Shown: one piece after another, positions 56,143-64,000 of the stretch | Layout of the letters: each line of letters begins with the position of its first letter | How positions within the stretch are numbered: position 1 is the stretch's first letter | NCBI GenBank assembly: GCA_021818505.1 | Contig: JAKADX010000014.1 | Span: 18,806-82,805 of the forward strand | Reading direction: 5' to 3' | Length of the DNA stretch: 64,000 nucleotides | Source of the DNA: Pseudomonadota bacterium | GTDB lineage: Bacteria; Pseudomonadota; Alphaproteobacteria; Acetobacterales; Acetobacteraceae | Notes under the pieces: model-generated | The model's input: the letters and a program-made list of their open reading frames with translations, nothing else | What the model was told of the DNA's origin: nothing | The model's database searches: none | Program-made: the position numbers and the translations under genes

Positions 56143-57983
56143 CAGAACCCGCTGCGGCGCGCGGCATCCGTCTTCTTCGCCAGCTCCGGATCGACCCACC
56201 AGGCATTGAACGCGATGCCGCTGCGCACCGGAACGTCGGAGAAGCCGAAGCGGTCCCACCACGCCGCCCACACCGCCTGCAAGTGCCAGTGCGGCACCAC
56301 ATACCATCCCCACAGCAGCACGCGGTCGAGCGCGCGCGCCGCCACCACGAGGTCGTCATGGTCCTTCGCCGAGACCACCTTCTCGATCAGCGCGTCCACC
56401 ATCGGATCGGCGATGCCGCACAGATTGTCGCTGCCGGTCTGCCGGGCCGACGCACTGCCCCAGAAGTCCCACAGCTCATTGCCCGGGCTGTCGGATTCGC
56501 CGAACGTGTTGATCGTCATGTCATAGTCGAAGTCGTCGGTCATGTGCTGGTACTCGGCAGGATCGACGGTGCGCACACGCACCTCGATGCCGAGCCGGTC
56601 GAGCCATTGCACATAGGGCAGCGTGACGCGCTCGAAACTCGGGTCGTCGAGCAGGATGTTGAACGACATCTGCTTGCCCGAAGCGTCCAGCATCTTGCGC
56701 TTCCTGATCTGCATCCCGGCGGATTCGAGCAGCTTGAGCGCGCGCATGTAGCCTTCACGGTTGTTGCCCGAGCCGTCGGTCACCGGCAGCGTGAAGGGCT
56801 GCGTGAACAGCTCGGGCGGCAGCCTGTCGCGATACGGCTCCAGCAGTTTCAGCTCCGCCTCGCCCGGCAGGCCGGAGGAAGCGCAGTCGCTGTTGCTGAA
56901 GAAGCTCGTCGTGCGCGTATAGAGGCCGTAGAAAAGGTTCTTGTTCTCCCATTCGAAGTCGAACACCTCCACCATCGCCTGGCGCACCCGGCGGTCGGCG
57001 AACACCGGGCGGCGGGTGTTCATCGCGAAGCACTGCATCCCGGTCGGCAGGCTGGAGGGAAAGGCGCGCTTGTTCACCAGCCGCTTCTTCACCGCCGGGA
57101 AGTCGTACTCGGTGGCCCACACCTTGGAGATGTTCTCGCGCCGGAAATCCAGTTGTCCCGCCTTGAACGCCTGCAACGCGACCGTTGCGTCGCGGAAATA
57201 CTCGGTGCGCATGATGCCGAAATTGTCCAGTCCCCGGCCGGTCGGCAGGTCACGCGCCCAGTAGTCGGGCACCCGCTCCAGCACCAGCGTGCGGCCGAAC
57301 TCCGACTTGCCGACGCGATACGGGCCCGAACCGAGCGGCGGCTCGGTCAGCGGCGCGGCGAAGTCGCGTCCCTCCCACCAGTGCTTCGGCAGCACCACCA
57401 GCTCGCCGAGGATCGTCGGCAGTTCGCGGTTGCCGGTGGTCTTGAAGCGGAACACCACGCGCGCCGCACTCTCCGCCACGGCCTTGTCCACGGCCGCGTA
57501 GTACTGGCGGTAATACGGCCGTCCCTTCGTCCGCAGCATGTCGAAAGTCCACGCCACGTCCTCGGCGGTCACCGGCGTGCCGTCGTGAAAGCGCGCCTCG
57601 GGCCGCAATTCGAAGGCGACGTAGCTGTGGTCGGCCGCGACCTCGATCACCTGGGCGAGATGCGCATAGGCAGCGCCCGGCTCGTCGGCGGAACTGCGAG
57701 TCAGCGTGTCCCACACCCGCCCGATCGCAACCGGCGCGGTCCCGCGCACGATGAAGGGGTTGTAGCTGTCGAAACTGCCGAGATCGGCGGTCGCCACTTC
57801 GCCGCCGGTCGGCGCGTCGGGATTGGCGTACGGGAAATGCGGGAAGTCCGCCGGCAGCTTGGGCGGGCCGAGCAACGACAACCCGTAGGTGCGCAGCGGC
57901 GGCGCGGCGGCGCGCGCGCCGGGGCCGATGCGGGCGGCAGCCAGGCCGGCGGCTCCGGCGATCAGCAAATCCCTGCGGCGCAT
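56142..57983 (-). CDS. yejA: Peptide ABC transporter substrate-binding protein (YejA-like)
   Basis: 613 aa from ATG 57983, which has GGGAGGG nine bases upstream. The signal peptide begins [20 protein letters not shown], a twin-arginine-like start. Mature SBP_bac_5 domain: [60 protein letters not shown]. Periplasmic binding of peptides such as microcin C-like compounds; ligand unknown. First gene of yejABEF, 58 bases after hisN. Confidence 0.93.
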   Translation of the reverse strand: MRRRDLLIAGAAGLAAARIGPGARAAAPPLRTYGLSLLGPPKLPADFPHFPYANPDAPTGGEVATADLGSFDSYNPFIVRGTAPVAIGRVWDTLTRSSADEPGAAYAHLAQVIEVAADHSYVAFELRPEARFHDGTPVTAEDVAWTFDMLRTKGRPYYRQYYAAVDKAVAESAARVVFRFKTTGNRELPTILGELVVLPKHWWEGRDFAAPLTEPPLGSGPYRVGKSEFGRTLVLERVPDYWARDLPTGRGLDNFGIMRTEYFRDATVALQAFKAGQLDFRRENISKVWATEYDFPAVKKRLVNKRAFPSSLPTGMQCFAMNTRRPVFADRRVRQAMVEVFDFEWENKNLFYGLYTRTTSFFSNSDCASSGLPGEAELKLLEPYRDRLPPELFTQPFTLPVTDGSGNNREGYMRALKLLESAGMQIRKRKMLDASGKQMSFNILLDDPSFERVTLPYVQWLDRLGIEVRVRTVDPAEYQHMTDDFDYDMTINTFGESDSPGNELWDFWGSASARQTGSDNLCGIADPMVDALIEKVVSAKDHDDLVVAARALDRVLLWGWYVVPHWHLQAVWAAWWDRFGFSDVPVRSGIAFNAWWVDPELAKKTDAARRSGF

Positions 57984-58041
57984 CTTTGTCCCTCCCTCGT
58001 CCTGCTTCCAAGGTATAGGGCGTCGCGAGGATTGCGTCAGG

Positions 58042-58842
58042 TCAGCCGCCGAGCAGTGCCACCGCCGGCGCCAGCAGCGCCGGATCACCCACCGCCAGCG
58101 CCCGCCCGTCGCTCCCCTCGCGCAGCGGATCGCCGCGCCAGTCCCGCACCCGGCCGCCCGCCCCCTCGATCACCGGAACCAGCGCCGCCCAGTCCCAGAT
58201 CTTCAGGTCGGCCTCGGCAATCACGTCGATCTGGCCGAGCGCGAGCAGCCCATAGGCGTAACAGTCTCCGCCGAAGCTGACCCGCCCGACCGCACCCGCC
58301 AGACGCTGCCAGCGCGCATACTCATCGGGCGGAAACATCAGCGGGCTGGTGCAGGACAGTTCGGCGCGTTGCAGCGCGCCGCACGCCCTGCAGCCGGCGC
58401 GCCCGCCGAGCGGGCCGCGGAATTCCGTCGGCCGCCCGGGTGCCGCCAGCCAGCGTTCGCCGGTCACCGGCTGGTCGATCACGCCCAGGATCGGAACGCC
58501 CCCGTCCAGCAGCCCGACCAGCGTCCCGAACAGCGGCCGGCCGGTGATGAAGGCGCGGGTGCCGTCGATCGGGTCGAGCGCCCAGCGGAAGCGGGCATCC
58601 GCCCCGGTCGCGCCGAATTCCTCGCCGATGATGCCGTGCCCCGGACACAGGCGCGCCAGCACCGCCCGCATCGCCTCCTCCGCCGCCCGGTCGGCCTCGG
58701 TCACCGGGCTGCGGTCGTCCTTCAGGTCGGCGGCCAGACCGCTGCGGAACAGCGGGCGGACCACCGCCGCCGCCGCGTCGGCGGCGGCCTCCGCGGCGGC
58801 GATCCAGGCCGCGATCTGCCCAGGGAGGGGCGATGCCGCCAC
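58042..58842 (-). CDS. hisN: Histidinol-phosphatase, inositol-monophosphatase type
   Basis: 266 aa. Mg-dependent phosphatase fold: SPVTEADRAAEEAMR, HGIIGEEFG, metal site LDPIDGTRAFITGRPLFGTL and IWDWAALVPVIEGAGG. The RAFITGRPLFGTLVGLL form is typical of the HisN group that dephosphorylates histidinol phosphate; inositol monophosphatase activity is an alternative. GTG start four bases after the cytochrome c stop. Confidence 0.87.
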   Translation of the reverse strand: MAASPLPGQIAAWIAAAEAAADAAAAVVRPLFRSGLAADLKDDRSPVTEADRAAEEAMRAVLARLCPGHGIIGEEFGATGADARFRWALDPIDGTRAFITGRPLFGTLVGLLDGGVPILGVIDQPVTGERWLAAPGRPTEFRGPLGGRAGCRACGALQRAELSCTSPLMFPPDEYARWQRLAGAVGRVSFGGDCYAYGLLALGQIDVIAEADLKIWDWAALVPVIEGAGGRVRDWRGDPLREGSDGRALAVGDPALLAPAVALLGG

Positions 58843-58846
58843 GCCG

Positions 58847-59812
58847 CTATTTTGCCGGCAGCGGTTCGGGATTGTCGGACAGGGTGCGCAGATAGGCGAT
58901 CACCGCGGCCCGCTCGGTCTCCTTGCGCAGACCGGGGAAGGCCATGCGGGTGCCGGGGGCGTATTTGGCGGGGTTGGTCAGCCACTCATTCAGTTCGTCA
59001 TAGGTCCACGGACCCTGCTTGGCCTTCAGCCCGGCCGAGTAGTCGAACCCCGCCTCGTGCCCGTGCGGCGCGCCGACCACGCCCCACAGATTGGGGCCAA
59101 CGACCGGCTTCCCACCCTTGTTGAAGCTGTGACAGACCGCGCAGTATTTCTGCACCAGCTTCTCGCCCTCCGCCGGTTGGGCGGCGGCGATCATCGGGCC
59201 GATCGGCGGCGCGGCAGGCGCGGCGGCGGCGGCAGCGGCGGGTGCGGCGGCAGGTGCCGCCGCCGGCGCGCTCGCGGGCACCGCCGGCAGCGGTTCCGGA
59301 CTCTTCGACAGCGTCCGCAGATAGGCGATGACGTTGGCACGTTCCTTGGCGCTGGAGATGCCGGCGAAGGTCATCTTGGTGCCGGGCGCGTAGGCCGAGG
59401 GCTTGGTCAGCCACTCGTTCAGCGCGTCATAGGTCCACGGACCCTTCTTGTCCTTGAGCGCGCTGGAATAGTCGTAGCCGGCCATGTGTCCGTGCGGCGC
59501 GCCGAGCACGCCGTAGAGGTTCGGCCCGACGCCGGCCGGCTGGCCCTCGCCGAAGGTGTGGCAGGCGGCGCAGACCTTGTGGGCATAGGACTCGCCGGCC
59601 TTCTCGTCGGCACTGGCGAGCAGCACCGGCAGCGGCGTCTCCGGCGCCTTGGCCGGACCTTCGGCGGCCGTCGTCGGGACCTCGACCTGGATCGCGCTCT
59701 TCTTGAGTTCGGTCGGGTTCACCAGCCCGTCCGAGATGATCGTTGCCGCCATATACGCTATGCCGGCCACCAGGACCGCGGCGATCGCCTTGTTGACCTC
59801 CAAGCTATCCAT
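58847..59812 (-). CDS. Membrane-anchored tandem (di-heme) cytochrome c
   Basis: 321 aa. An N-terminal helix (AIAAVLVAGIAYMAATII) anchors two class I cytochrome c domains with CAACH (81-85) and CAVCH (224-228), Met ligands in KMTF and RMAF, joined by an Ala/Pro-rich linker. The halves are about 60 percent alike (both contain VGPNL, GAPHGH, GPWTYD, LNEWLT, VIAYLRTLS), so the gene arose by internal duplication. Likely carries electrons to a terminal oxidase at the periplasmic face. Similar to CycM-type membrane cytochromes but doubled. Confidence 0.9.
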   Translation of the reverse strand: MDSLEVNKAIAAVLVAGIAYMAATIISDGLVNPTELKKSAIQVEVPTTAAEGPAKAPETPLPVLLASADEKAGESYAHKVCAACHTFGEGQPAGVGPNLYGVLGAPHGHMAGYDYSSALKDKKGPWTYDALNEWLTKPSAYAPGTKMTFAGISSAKERANVIAYLRTLSKSPEPLPAVPASAPAAAPAAAPAAAAAAAPAAPPIGPMIAAAQPAEGEKLVQKYCAVCHSFNKGGKPVVGPNLWGVVGAPHGHEAGFDYSAGLKAKQGPWTYDELNEWLTNPAKYAPGTRMAFPGLRKETERAAVIAYLRTLSDNPEPLPAK

Positions 59813-59962
59813 GCCGCGCAGAACCCCCTGGTGACATCGTCCAAAACCGGCGGGTTCGCGCCGCCGCGTTGCCCGACGCCGGCCGCCCCCGTAACTTGCC
59901 TCGCTTAATAAGGAAACGAGCCGCTTGCCACAACCCGCCTTCCGCACCGTCGCGCGCCGCCG

Positions 59963-60709
59963 ATGAACCCGGTCGTCGTCATCCCCGCCCGCATGGCGGC
60001 CACCCGCCTGCCCGGCAAGCCGCTGGCGGAGATCGCCGGACGGCCGATGATCCTGCACGTGCTCGACCGGGCGCGGGAGGCCGCGATCGGCCCGGTCATC
60101 GTCGCCTGCGGCGAGCCCGCGATCGCATCGGTGGTGCAGGACGCCGGCGGCGTCGCGGTGCTGACCGACCCCGCACTTCCCTCCGGCTCGGACCGGGTGC
60201 AGGCGGCACTGGCGCGGCTCGATCCGGCCGGCCGGCACGACGTGGTCGTCAACCTGCAAGGCGACCTGCCGGCGCTGCCGCCCGACTATCTGCGCGCCGT
60301 GCTGGCCCCGCTCGCCGACCCAGCCGCCGACCTCGCGACGCTGGTCGCGCCGATCACCGACGCGGCGGAGGCAGCGGCGGAACAAGTGGTGAAGGCCGCC
60401 TGCGCCTTCCGAGCCGGTGCAACGGTCGCGCCCGCCCTGTATTTCTCCCGCGTCGCGATCCCGTGGGGCGACGGACCGCGCTGGCACCATATCGGCATCT
60501 ATGCCTGGCGCCGCGCCGCCCTCGCCCGGTTCGTGGCGCTGCCGCCATCGGCGCTGGAGCAGCGGGAGAAGCTGGAACAGTTGCGGGCGCTGGAGGCGGG
60601 GATGCGGGTGCTGTGCGCCCGCGTCGATGCCGCGCCGTTCGGCGTCGATACGCCGCAGGATCTTGACCGCGCCCGCCGCATCCTCGCCGCAACACCGGAG
60701 CCGGCATGA
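59963..60709 (+). CDS. kdsB: 3-deoxy-manno-octulosonate cytidylyltransferase
   Basis: 248 aa. Makes CMP-Kdo for lipopolysaccharide. VVVIPARMAATRLPGKPLAEI, DPALPSGSDRVQAAL, VVNLQGDLPALPPDYLRAVL, HIGIYAWRRAAL. Divergent from the cytochrome gene across 150 bases. The stop overlaps pheA by four bases. Confidence 0.95.
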   Translation: MNPVVVIPARMAATRLPGKPLAEIAGRPMILHVLDRAREAAIGPVIVACGEPAIASVVQDAGGVAVLTDPALPSGSDRVQAALARLDPAGRHDVVVNLQGDLPALPPDYLRAVLAPLADPAADLATLVAPITDAAEAAAEQVVKAACAFRAGATVAPALYFSRVAIPWGDGPRWHHIGIYAWRRAALARFVALPPSALEQREKLEQLRALEAGMRVLCARVDAAPFGVDTPQDLDRARRILAATPEPA

Positions 60710-61560
60710 ACCGCACCATCGCCTTCCAGGGCCGCCCCGGCGCCTATTCCGACCTCGCCTGCCGCACCGCGCTGCCGGACTGGCGCACCCTGCCCTGCCC
60801 GACCTTCGAGGCGACCATCGAGGCGGTGCGCGAGGGCGCGGCCGAGCGCGCCATGCTGCCCTGCGAGAACAGCCTCGCCGGCCGCGTGCCCGACATCCAC
60901 GCGCTGCTGCCCGAATCGGGCCTCTATGTCGTCGGCGAGCATTTCCAGCGCGTCGAGCATTGCCTGCTCGCCCCGCGCGGCGCCACGCTGGCCACCCTCA
61001 GACGCGCGCACTCACACGCCGTCGCCCTTGGCCAGGTGCGGCGCCTCTTGCGCGAACTCAACCTCGCGCCGGTGATCGAGGCCGACACCGCCGGCTCCGC
61101 CGAGCAGGTGGCGGCCTGGAACAATCCCGAGGACGCCGCCATCGCCTCGTCGCTCGCCGCCGAGATTTTCGGTCTCGACATCCTGCGCCGCAATGTCGAG
61201 GACGCCGCCCACAACACCACCCGCTTCTACCTCGCCGCCCGCGCGCCGGCACGCCACCCGCCGGAGGCGGAGAACCTGATGACCACCTTCGTCTTCCGCG
61301 TCCGCAACGTGCCCGCGGCGCTCTACAAGGCGCTCGGCGGCTTCGCCACCAACGGCGTGAACATGACCAAGCTGGAGAGCTACATGCTCGACGGTCATTT
61401 CACCGCGACGCAGTTCCTCTGCGACGTGGAGGGCCACCCGGAACAGCCGCCGCTGCGTCGGGCGCTGGAGGAACTGGAATTCTTCTCGCGCGAATGCCGC
61501 ATTCTGGGCGTCTATCCGGCGGCGCCGTTGCGGTTGGAACAGATGGACCGGGGCGATTAG
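60706..61560 (+). CDS. pheA: Prephenate dehydratase
   Basis: 284 aa. Converts prephenate to phenylpyruvate for phenylalanine synthesis. N-terminal TIAFQGRPGAYSDLACR, catalytic TRF motif in HNTTRFYLAARA, and C-terminal ACT domain (TTFVFRVRNVPAALYKALGG, NMTKLESYMLDG) that binds Phe for feedback control. No chorismate mutase domain is fused. Coupled to kdsB by an ATGA overlap. A second, truncated copy of its last 390 bases lies 1405 bases downstream. Confidence 0.95.
   Translation: MNRTIAFQGRPGAYSDLACRTALPDWRTLPCPTFEATIEAVREGAAERAMLPCENSLAGRVPDIHALLPESGLYVVGEHFQRVEHCLLAPRGATLATLRRAHSHAVALGQVRRLLRELNLAPVIEADTAGSAEQVAAWNNPEDAAIASSLAAEIFGLDILRRNVEDAAHNTTRFYLAARAPARHPPEAENLMTTFVFRVRNVPAALYKALGGFATNGVNMTKLESYMLDGHFTATQFLCDVEGHPEQPPLRRALEELEFFSRECRILGVYPAAPLRLEQMDRGD
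61171..61560 (+). repeat. First copy of a 390-bp direct repeat (pheA 3' end)
   Basis: Bases 61171-61560 recur at 62576-62965 with a constant offset of 1405 and, as far as can be aligned by eye, no insertion or deletion. Translated identity is about 85 percent. The SDR gene lies between the two copies. Confidence 0.85.
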
Positions 61561-61615
61561 GGTCAGGACTCGTCTGAACACCCGCGCCCGGCGACGACGG
61601 CAACGGAGGACATGC

Positions 61616-62392
61616 ATGAACCTCGATCTGGCCAGCCGCGCCGTGCTTGTCACCGGTGGCGCCAGGGGGATCGGCCTCGCCTGCGCGCGTGCGTTCCTCG
61701 CCGAGGGTGCGCGCGTCGGCATCGCCGCTCGGACGCCCGCCACACTGGAGGCCGCGCGCGCCGCGCTCGGCCTGTCCTTCGCGCACGACGCGGACCTGAC
61801 CGATGCGGGACAGGCCGCCGCGATGGCGGAGGCCTTCGAACGCGACGTCGGCCCGATCGACATCCTGGTCAACTCGGCGGGGGCGGCGAAGCGCACGCCG
61901 CCGGACGACCTCGCGCCCGCCGCGTGGCGCGCCGCCATGGACGCCAAGTATTTCAGCTACATCAACGTCATCGACCCGGTGGTAAAACGCATGGCCGCGC
62001 GCGGGACCGGCGTGATCGTCAACGTCATCGGGCAGGGCGGCAAGGTCGCCTCGCCCGTGCATTTGCCGGGCGGGGCGGCCAACGCGGCCCTTATGCTCGT
62101 CACGGCCGGCCTCGCCACCGCGTATGCCGCACGCGGCGTCCGCGTGGTCGGCGTCAACCCAGGATTGACCGAGACCGACCGCGTTGCCGAAGGACTGAAG
62201 GCCGACGCGCGCCTTGCCGGCATCACCGCAGAGGAAGCGCGCACCCGCGCCATCGCCCGCATTCCGCTCGGTCGCATGGCAAGCGCGGAAGAGGTCGCCA
62301 ATGCCGTGGTGTTCCTCGCCTCCCGCCGGGCCAGCTACGTCACCGGGGTGACCGTGACGATGGACGGCGCCGGATCACCGACCATCGTTTGA
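61616..62392 (+). CDS. SDR-family protein lacking the canonical Tyr-Lys catalytic pair
   Basis: 258 aa. Rossmann start AVLVTGGARGIGLACARAF and ILVNSAGAAKRTPPDD are normal, as is the C-terminal VTGVTVTMDGAGSP. Where YxxxK should be, the sequence reads PGGAANAALM, so Tyr and Lys are replaced by Gly and Asn; Ser is also doubtful (NVIGQGGKVAS). A divergent SDR group with such residues exists; activity may be altered or lost. An ATG follows GGAGGACATGC. It stands between pheA and its partial copy. Confidence 0.85.
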   Translation: MNLDLASRAVLVTGGARGIGLACARAFLAEGARVGIAARTPATLEAARAALGLSFAHDADLTDAGQAAAMAEAFERDVGPIDILVNSAGAAKRTPPDDLAPAAWRAAMDAKYFSYINVIDPVVKRMAARGTGVIVNVIGQGGKVASPVHLPGGAANAALMLVTAGLATAYAARGVRVVGVNPGLTETDRVAEGLKADARLAGITAEEARTRAIARIPLGRMASAEEVANAVVFLASRRASYVTGVTVTMDGAGSPTIV

Positions 62393-62554
62393 TCGCGTGG
62401 CGCGGCGCCTGTTGCAGGATTCAGGGCCGATGCGGCCGGCGTACGGCGCACAGGCGAAGCGCCATGCGCCAATGCAGCCCGGTGACGCGGTAATTCGGCT
62501 CTGGCCGGCAGAGCCTGACACGTCAGACCGCAACGCGCTTGATGGTCGCCACGC

Positions 62555-62965
62555 TTGCCGGCTGCGGAGCTTTCCGGGCTGGACATCCTGCGCCGCAACG
62601 CCGAGCACGCGGCCCACACCACCACCCGCTTCTGCCTCGCCGCCCGCGCCCCGGCGCGCCAATCGCCGGAGGCGCCGCACCTGACGACGACCTTCCTCTT
62701 CCGTGCCCGCAACGTGCCCGCAGCGCTCTACAAGGCGCTCGGCGGCTTCGCGACCAACGGCGTGAACATGACCAAGCTGGAGAGCGACATGGTCAACGGC
62801 CAATTCACGGCTACGCAGTTCCTCTGCGACGTGGAGGGCCACCCCGAACAGCCGAAGCTGCGGCGGGCGCTGGAGGAACTTGAATTCTTCTCGCGCGAAT
62901 GCCGCATTCTGGGCGTGTATCCGGCGGCGGCGTTGCGGCTGGAGCAGCGCGGCGACGCCGACTGA
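62555..62965 (+). pseudogene. Truncated pheA copy: TRF motif and ACT domain only
   Basis: 136 codons in frame from a TTG, reading GLDILRRNAEHAAHTTTRF onward through NMTKLESDMVNGQF to the C-terminus. About 17 differences in 124 residues from pheA. The prephenate-binding N-terminal two thirds are missing. Just upstream, the neighbouring frame (MVATLAGCGAFRAG) seems to continue the similarity, which suggests a frameshift at about 62565 and decay. Intact ACT fold and near-full reading frame mean a stand-alone Phe-binding peptide cannot be excluded. Confidence 0.75.
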
Positions 62966-63029
62966 CCGGCAATGCCGGCGCCACGCGGGAGGGGCGCGGC
63001 GCCGGCACGCGCATCCTTCCGGCGAGGCG

Positions 63030-63473
63030 CTACGAACTGGGCTCCGACGGAATGATGCAATGCACCGCGGCCGCGGGCTGATAGTCGATCGAAATCTCCT
63101 GATACGGTCCGGGAATGAAGAATGTCCCCGCGGGATCGTCGGACGGACCCAGGGGAATGCTGTCGATCAGCGCAACGCGGACCTTGAGATTCTTATGCGG
63201 GGACTGAAAATTGAATATGTCGGAACACATGTGCGGCCCCCACCTGTCCAGGAAATCCTGCGCGAAGGCCCGTAACGAAAGTCCCCCGGCGTCCTGGAAC
63301 GCCCTGGACGGGAGTTCGACCGACACACCGCCCGCGGCGCTCGCCCCGAACGAGGGGAAGCCGCCGTGGCGGCCGCTCCAGATATCGTCGGGAACCGGCC
63401 CCTGAACATCTTCGGCCCAGACCGGCGCGGGAAGCAGCAGCGCGACTGCAATCGCCAGGTTCTTCGGGGTCAT
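63030..63473 (-). CDS. Small exported protein with two cysteines, unknown
   Basis: 147 aa from ATG 63473 with GGGAG upstream. Signal peptide MTPKNLAIAVALLLPAPVWA, cleavage about residue 20. The mature part (FGASAAGGVSVELPSRAFQD, GPHMCSDIFNFQSPHKNLK) has two Cys (HMCSD, AAVHCIIPS) that may form a disulfide. No family recognised. The perfect 9-bp palindrome at 63508-63527 lies in its 5' leader. Confidence 0.65.
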   Translation of the reverse strand: MTPKNLAIAVALLLPAPVWAEDVQGPVPDDIWSGRHGGFPSFGASAAGGVSVELPSRAFQDAGGLSLRAFAQDFLDRWGPHMCSDIFNFQSPHKNLKVRVALIDSIPLGPSDDPAGTFFIPGPYQEISIDYQPAAAVHCIIPSEPSS

Positions 63474-63629
63474 GCTCGAACTCCCTTGGAAGCCATTACC
63501 ATCAATGCTGCGCGGGTGCCCGCGCAGTACCGACTCTGCCTGCATGCTGCGAAAGATAATACCCTCGGGCATGGTAAAAATGCTGGCGTTTCGTGCCGGT
63601 GCCCGCGCCGCCGGCCGGGCACTGAGGGG

Positions 63630-63659
63630 TTGCCCAGGTCGGGGTCCGTTTGTTAGTAT
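63630..63659 (+). promoter_or_regulatory. Candidate sigma-70-like promoter, possibly leaderless
   Basis: TTGCCC (63630-63635), 18 bases, then TAGTAT (63654-63659). The expected transcription start, about seven bases on, falls at the GTG of the next gene (63667). Confidence 0.4.
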
Positions 63660-63666
63660 TCCTGTC

Positions 63667-64000
63667 GTGACCGCTCCTCCCTCTCCCGCCCCGGCCGAGC
63701 GCCTCGCCGGCATCATCCTGGACCTGTGCGCCGCGGTGGCGGCGCGCGGCGGCGGGCGGGACCGGCTGGCCGGGCCGCTGGTGGTCCTGATCTGGACCCG
63801 GCTGCGCCGCATCGCCGCGCAGGTTGCCGCCCTGGCCGGGCGCATCGCGGCCGGGCGTCATCGCCACTATCCCGCCCGCCGGCCACCCCGCCGCCCGGCC
63901 GCGCCGCGCCGGCGCACCCCGCCGGTCCTGCCGCACGGCTTCGCCTGGCTGCTGCCGCTGGTGACTTTCGAGGCAGCCGGACGCGCCTCGCAACTGCGCC
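63667..64000 (+). CDS. Arg/Pro-rich hypothetical protein (3' end outside window)
   Basis: Open from GTG 63667 to the window end (111 codons). It reads TAPPSPAPAERLAGIILDLC, then RGGGRDRLAGPLVVLIWTRL and an Arg/Pro/Ala-rich stretch, ending in GFAWLLPLVTFEAAGRASQL. I recognise this style from uncharacterised Acetobacteraceae proteins of about 150-160 aa. No signal peptide or clear helix. Function unknown. Confidence 0.6.
   Translation, partial: MTAPPSPAPAERLAGIILDLCAAVAARGGGRDRLAGPLVVLIWTRLRRIAAQVAALAGRIAAGRHRHYPARRPPRRPAAPRRRTPPVLPHGFAWLLPLVTFEAAGRASQLR

Overview
The window is a GC-rich stretch of bacterial chromosome that reads as an alphaproteobacterium of the order Rhodospirillales, most likely family Acetobacteraceae. 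This rests on gene content and order (rimP-nusA-ylxR-infB-rbfA-truB-rpsO-pnp; grpE-dnaK-dnaJ-dapB; sdhCDAB; yejABEF beside hisN), on the protein sequence style, and on the long antisense open frames typical of high GC. No genus can be named from the sequence alone. It looks like core chromosome: no CRISPR array, insertion sequence, integrase or prophage was found. Clear accessory or recent-change signals are a lower-GC GIY-YIG nuclease gene inside the succinate dehydrogenase operon and a 390-bp partial duplication of pheA.

Layout, left to right. 1-5.7 kb: end of a LysM protein, the phosphatidylethanolamine genes psd-pssA, a DegP/HtrA protease, a small reverse gene, a hydratase and rlmB. 5.7-6.1 kb: tRNA-Tyr, tRNA-Gly and, on the other strand, tRNA-Val. 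6.2-8.8 kb: heme A synthase and tldD. 8.8-16.1 kb: a SARP/BTAD-TPR regulator, gshA, rsmE, ubiA, a lysine-methyltransferase-like gene, a CX5R phosphatase and sdhB. 16.1-19.3 kb: the GIY-YIG gene, sdhA, sdhD and sdhC. 19.4-24.6 kb: an SMR exporter, asd, a ModE-like HTH protein, a small exported protein, a two-module cysteine protein and a two-component system. 24.6-32.6 kb: a coiled-coil porin divergent from a three-gene RND efflux operon. 32.6-34.3 kb: a small membrane protein and a nitronate monooxygenase-like enzyme.

34.4-44.4 kb is the roughly 10-kb minus-strand transcription/translation operon rimP-nusA-ylxR-infB-rbfA-truB-rpsO-pnp. It is preceded by an intrinsic terminator whose U-tract runs into the rimP TTG start, which suggests attenuation, possibly by NusA itself. 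44.6-52.4 kb: a host-attachment-like protein, trmB, metK, dapB, dnaJ, dnaK, grpE and a small membrane protein. 52.4-59.8 kb: the Yej peptide ABC transporter, a histidinol-phosphatase and a membrane-anchored tandem cytochrome c, all minus strand. 60-63 kb: kdsB-pheA, a non-canonical SDR and the truncated pheA copy. The right end has an exported two-cysteine protein and the start of an Acetobacteraceae-type arginine-rich protein that runs off the window.

Functional themes are membrane lipid and LPS synthesis, aerobic respiration (SDH, heme A, ubiquinone, cytochrome c), ribosome maturation and RNA decay, heat-shock chaperones, thiol/SAM metabolism, and envelope transport. I found no convincing complete new system. 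The leads I rank highest are the nuclease inserted in sdh, the rimP attenuator, the duplicated 4-Cys module protein and the pheA-SDR-pheA' arrangement.
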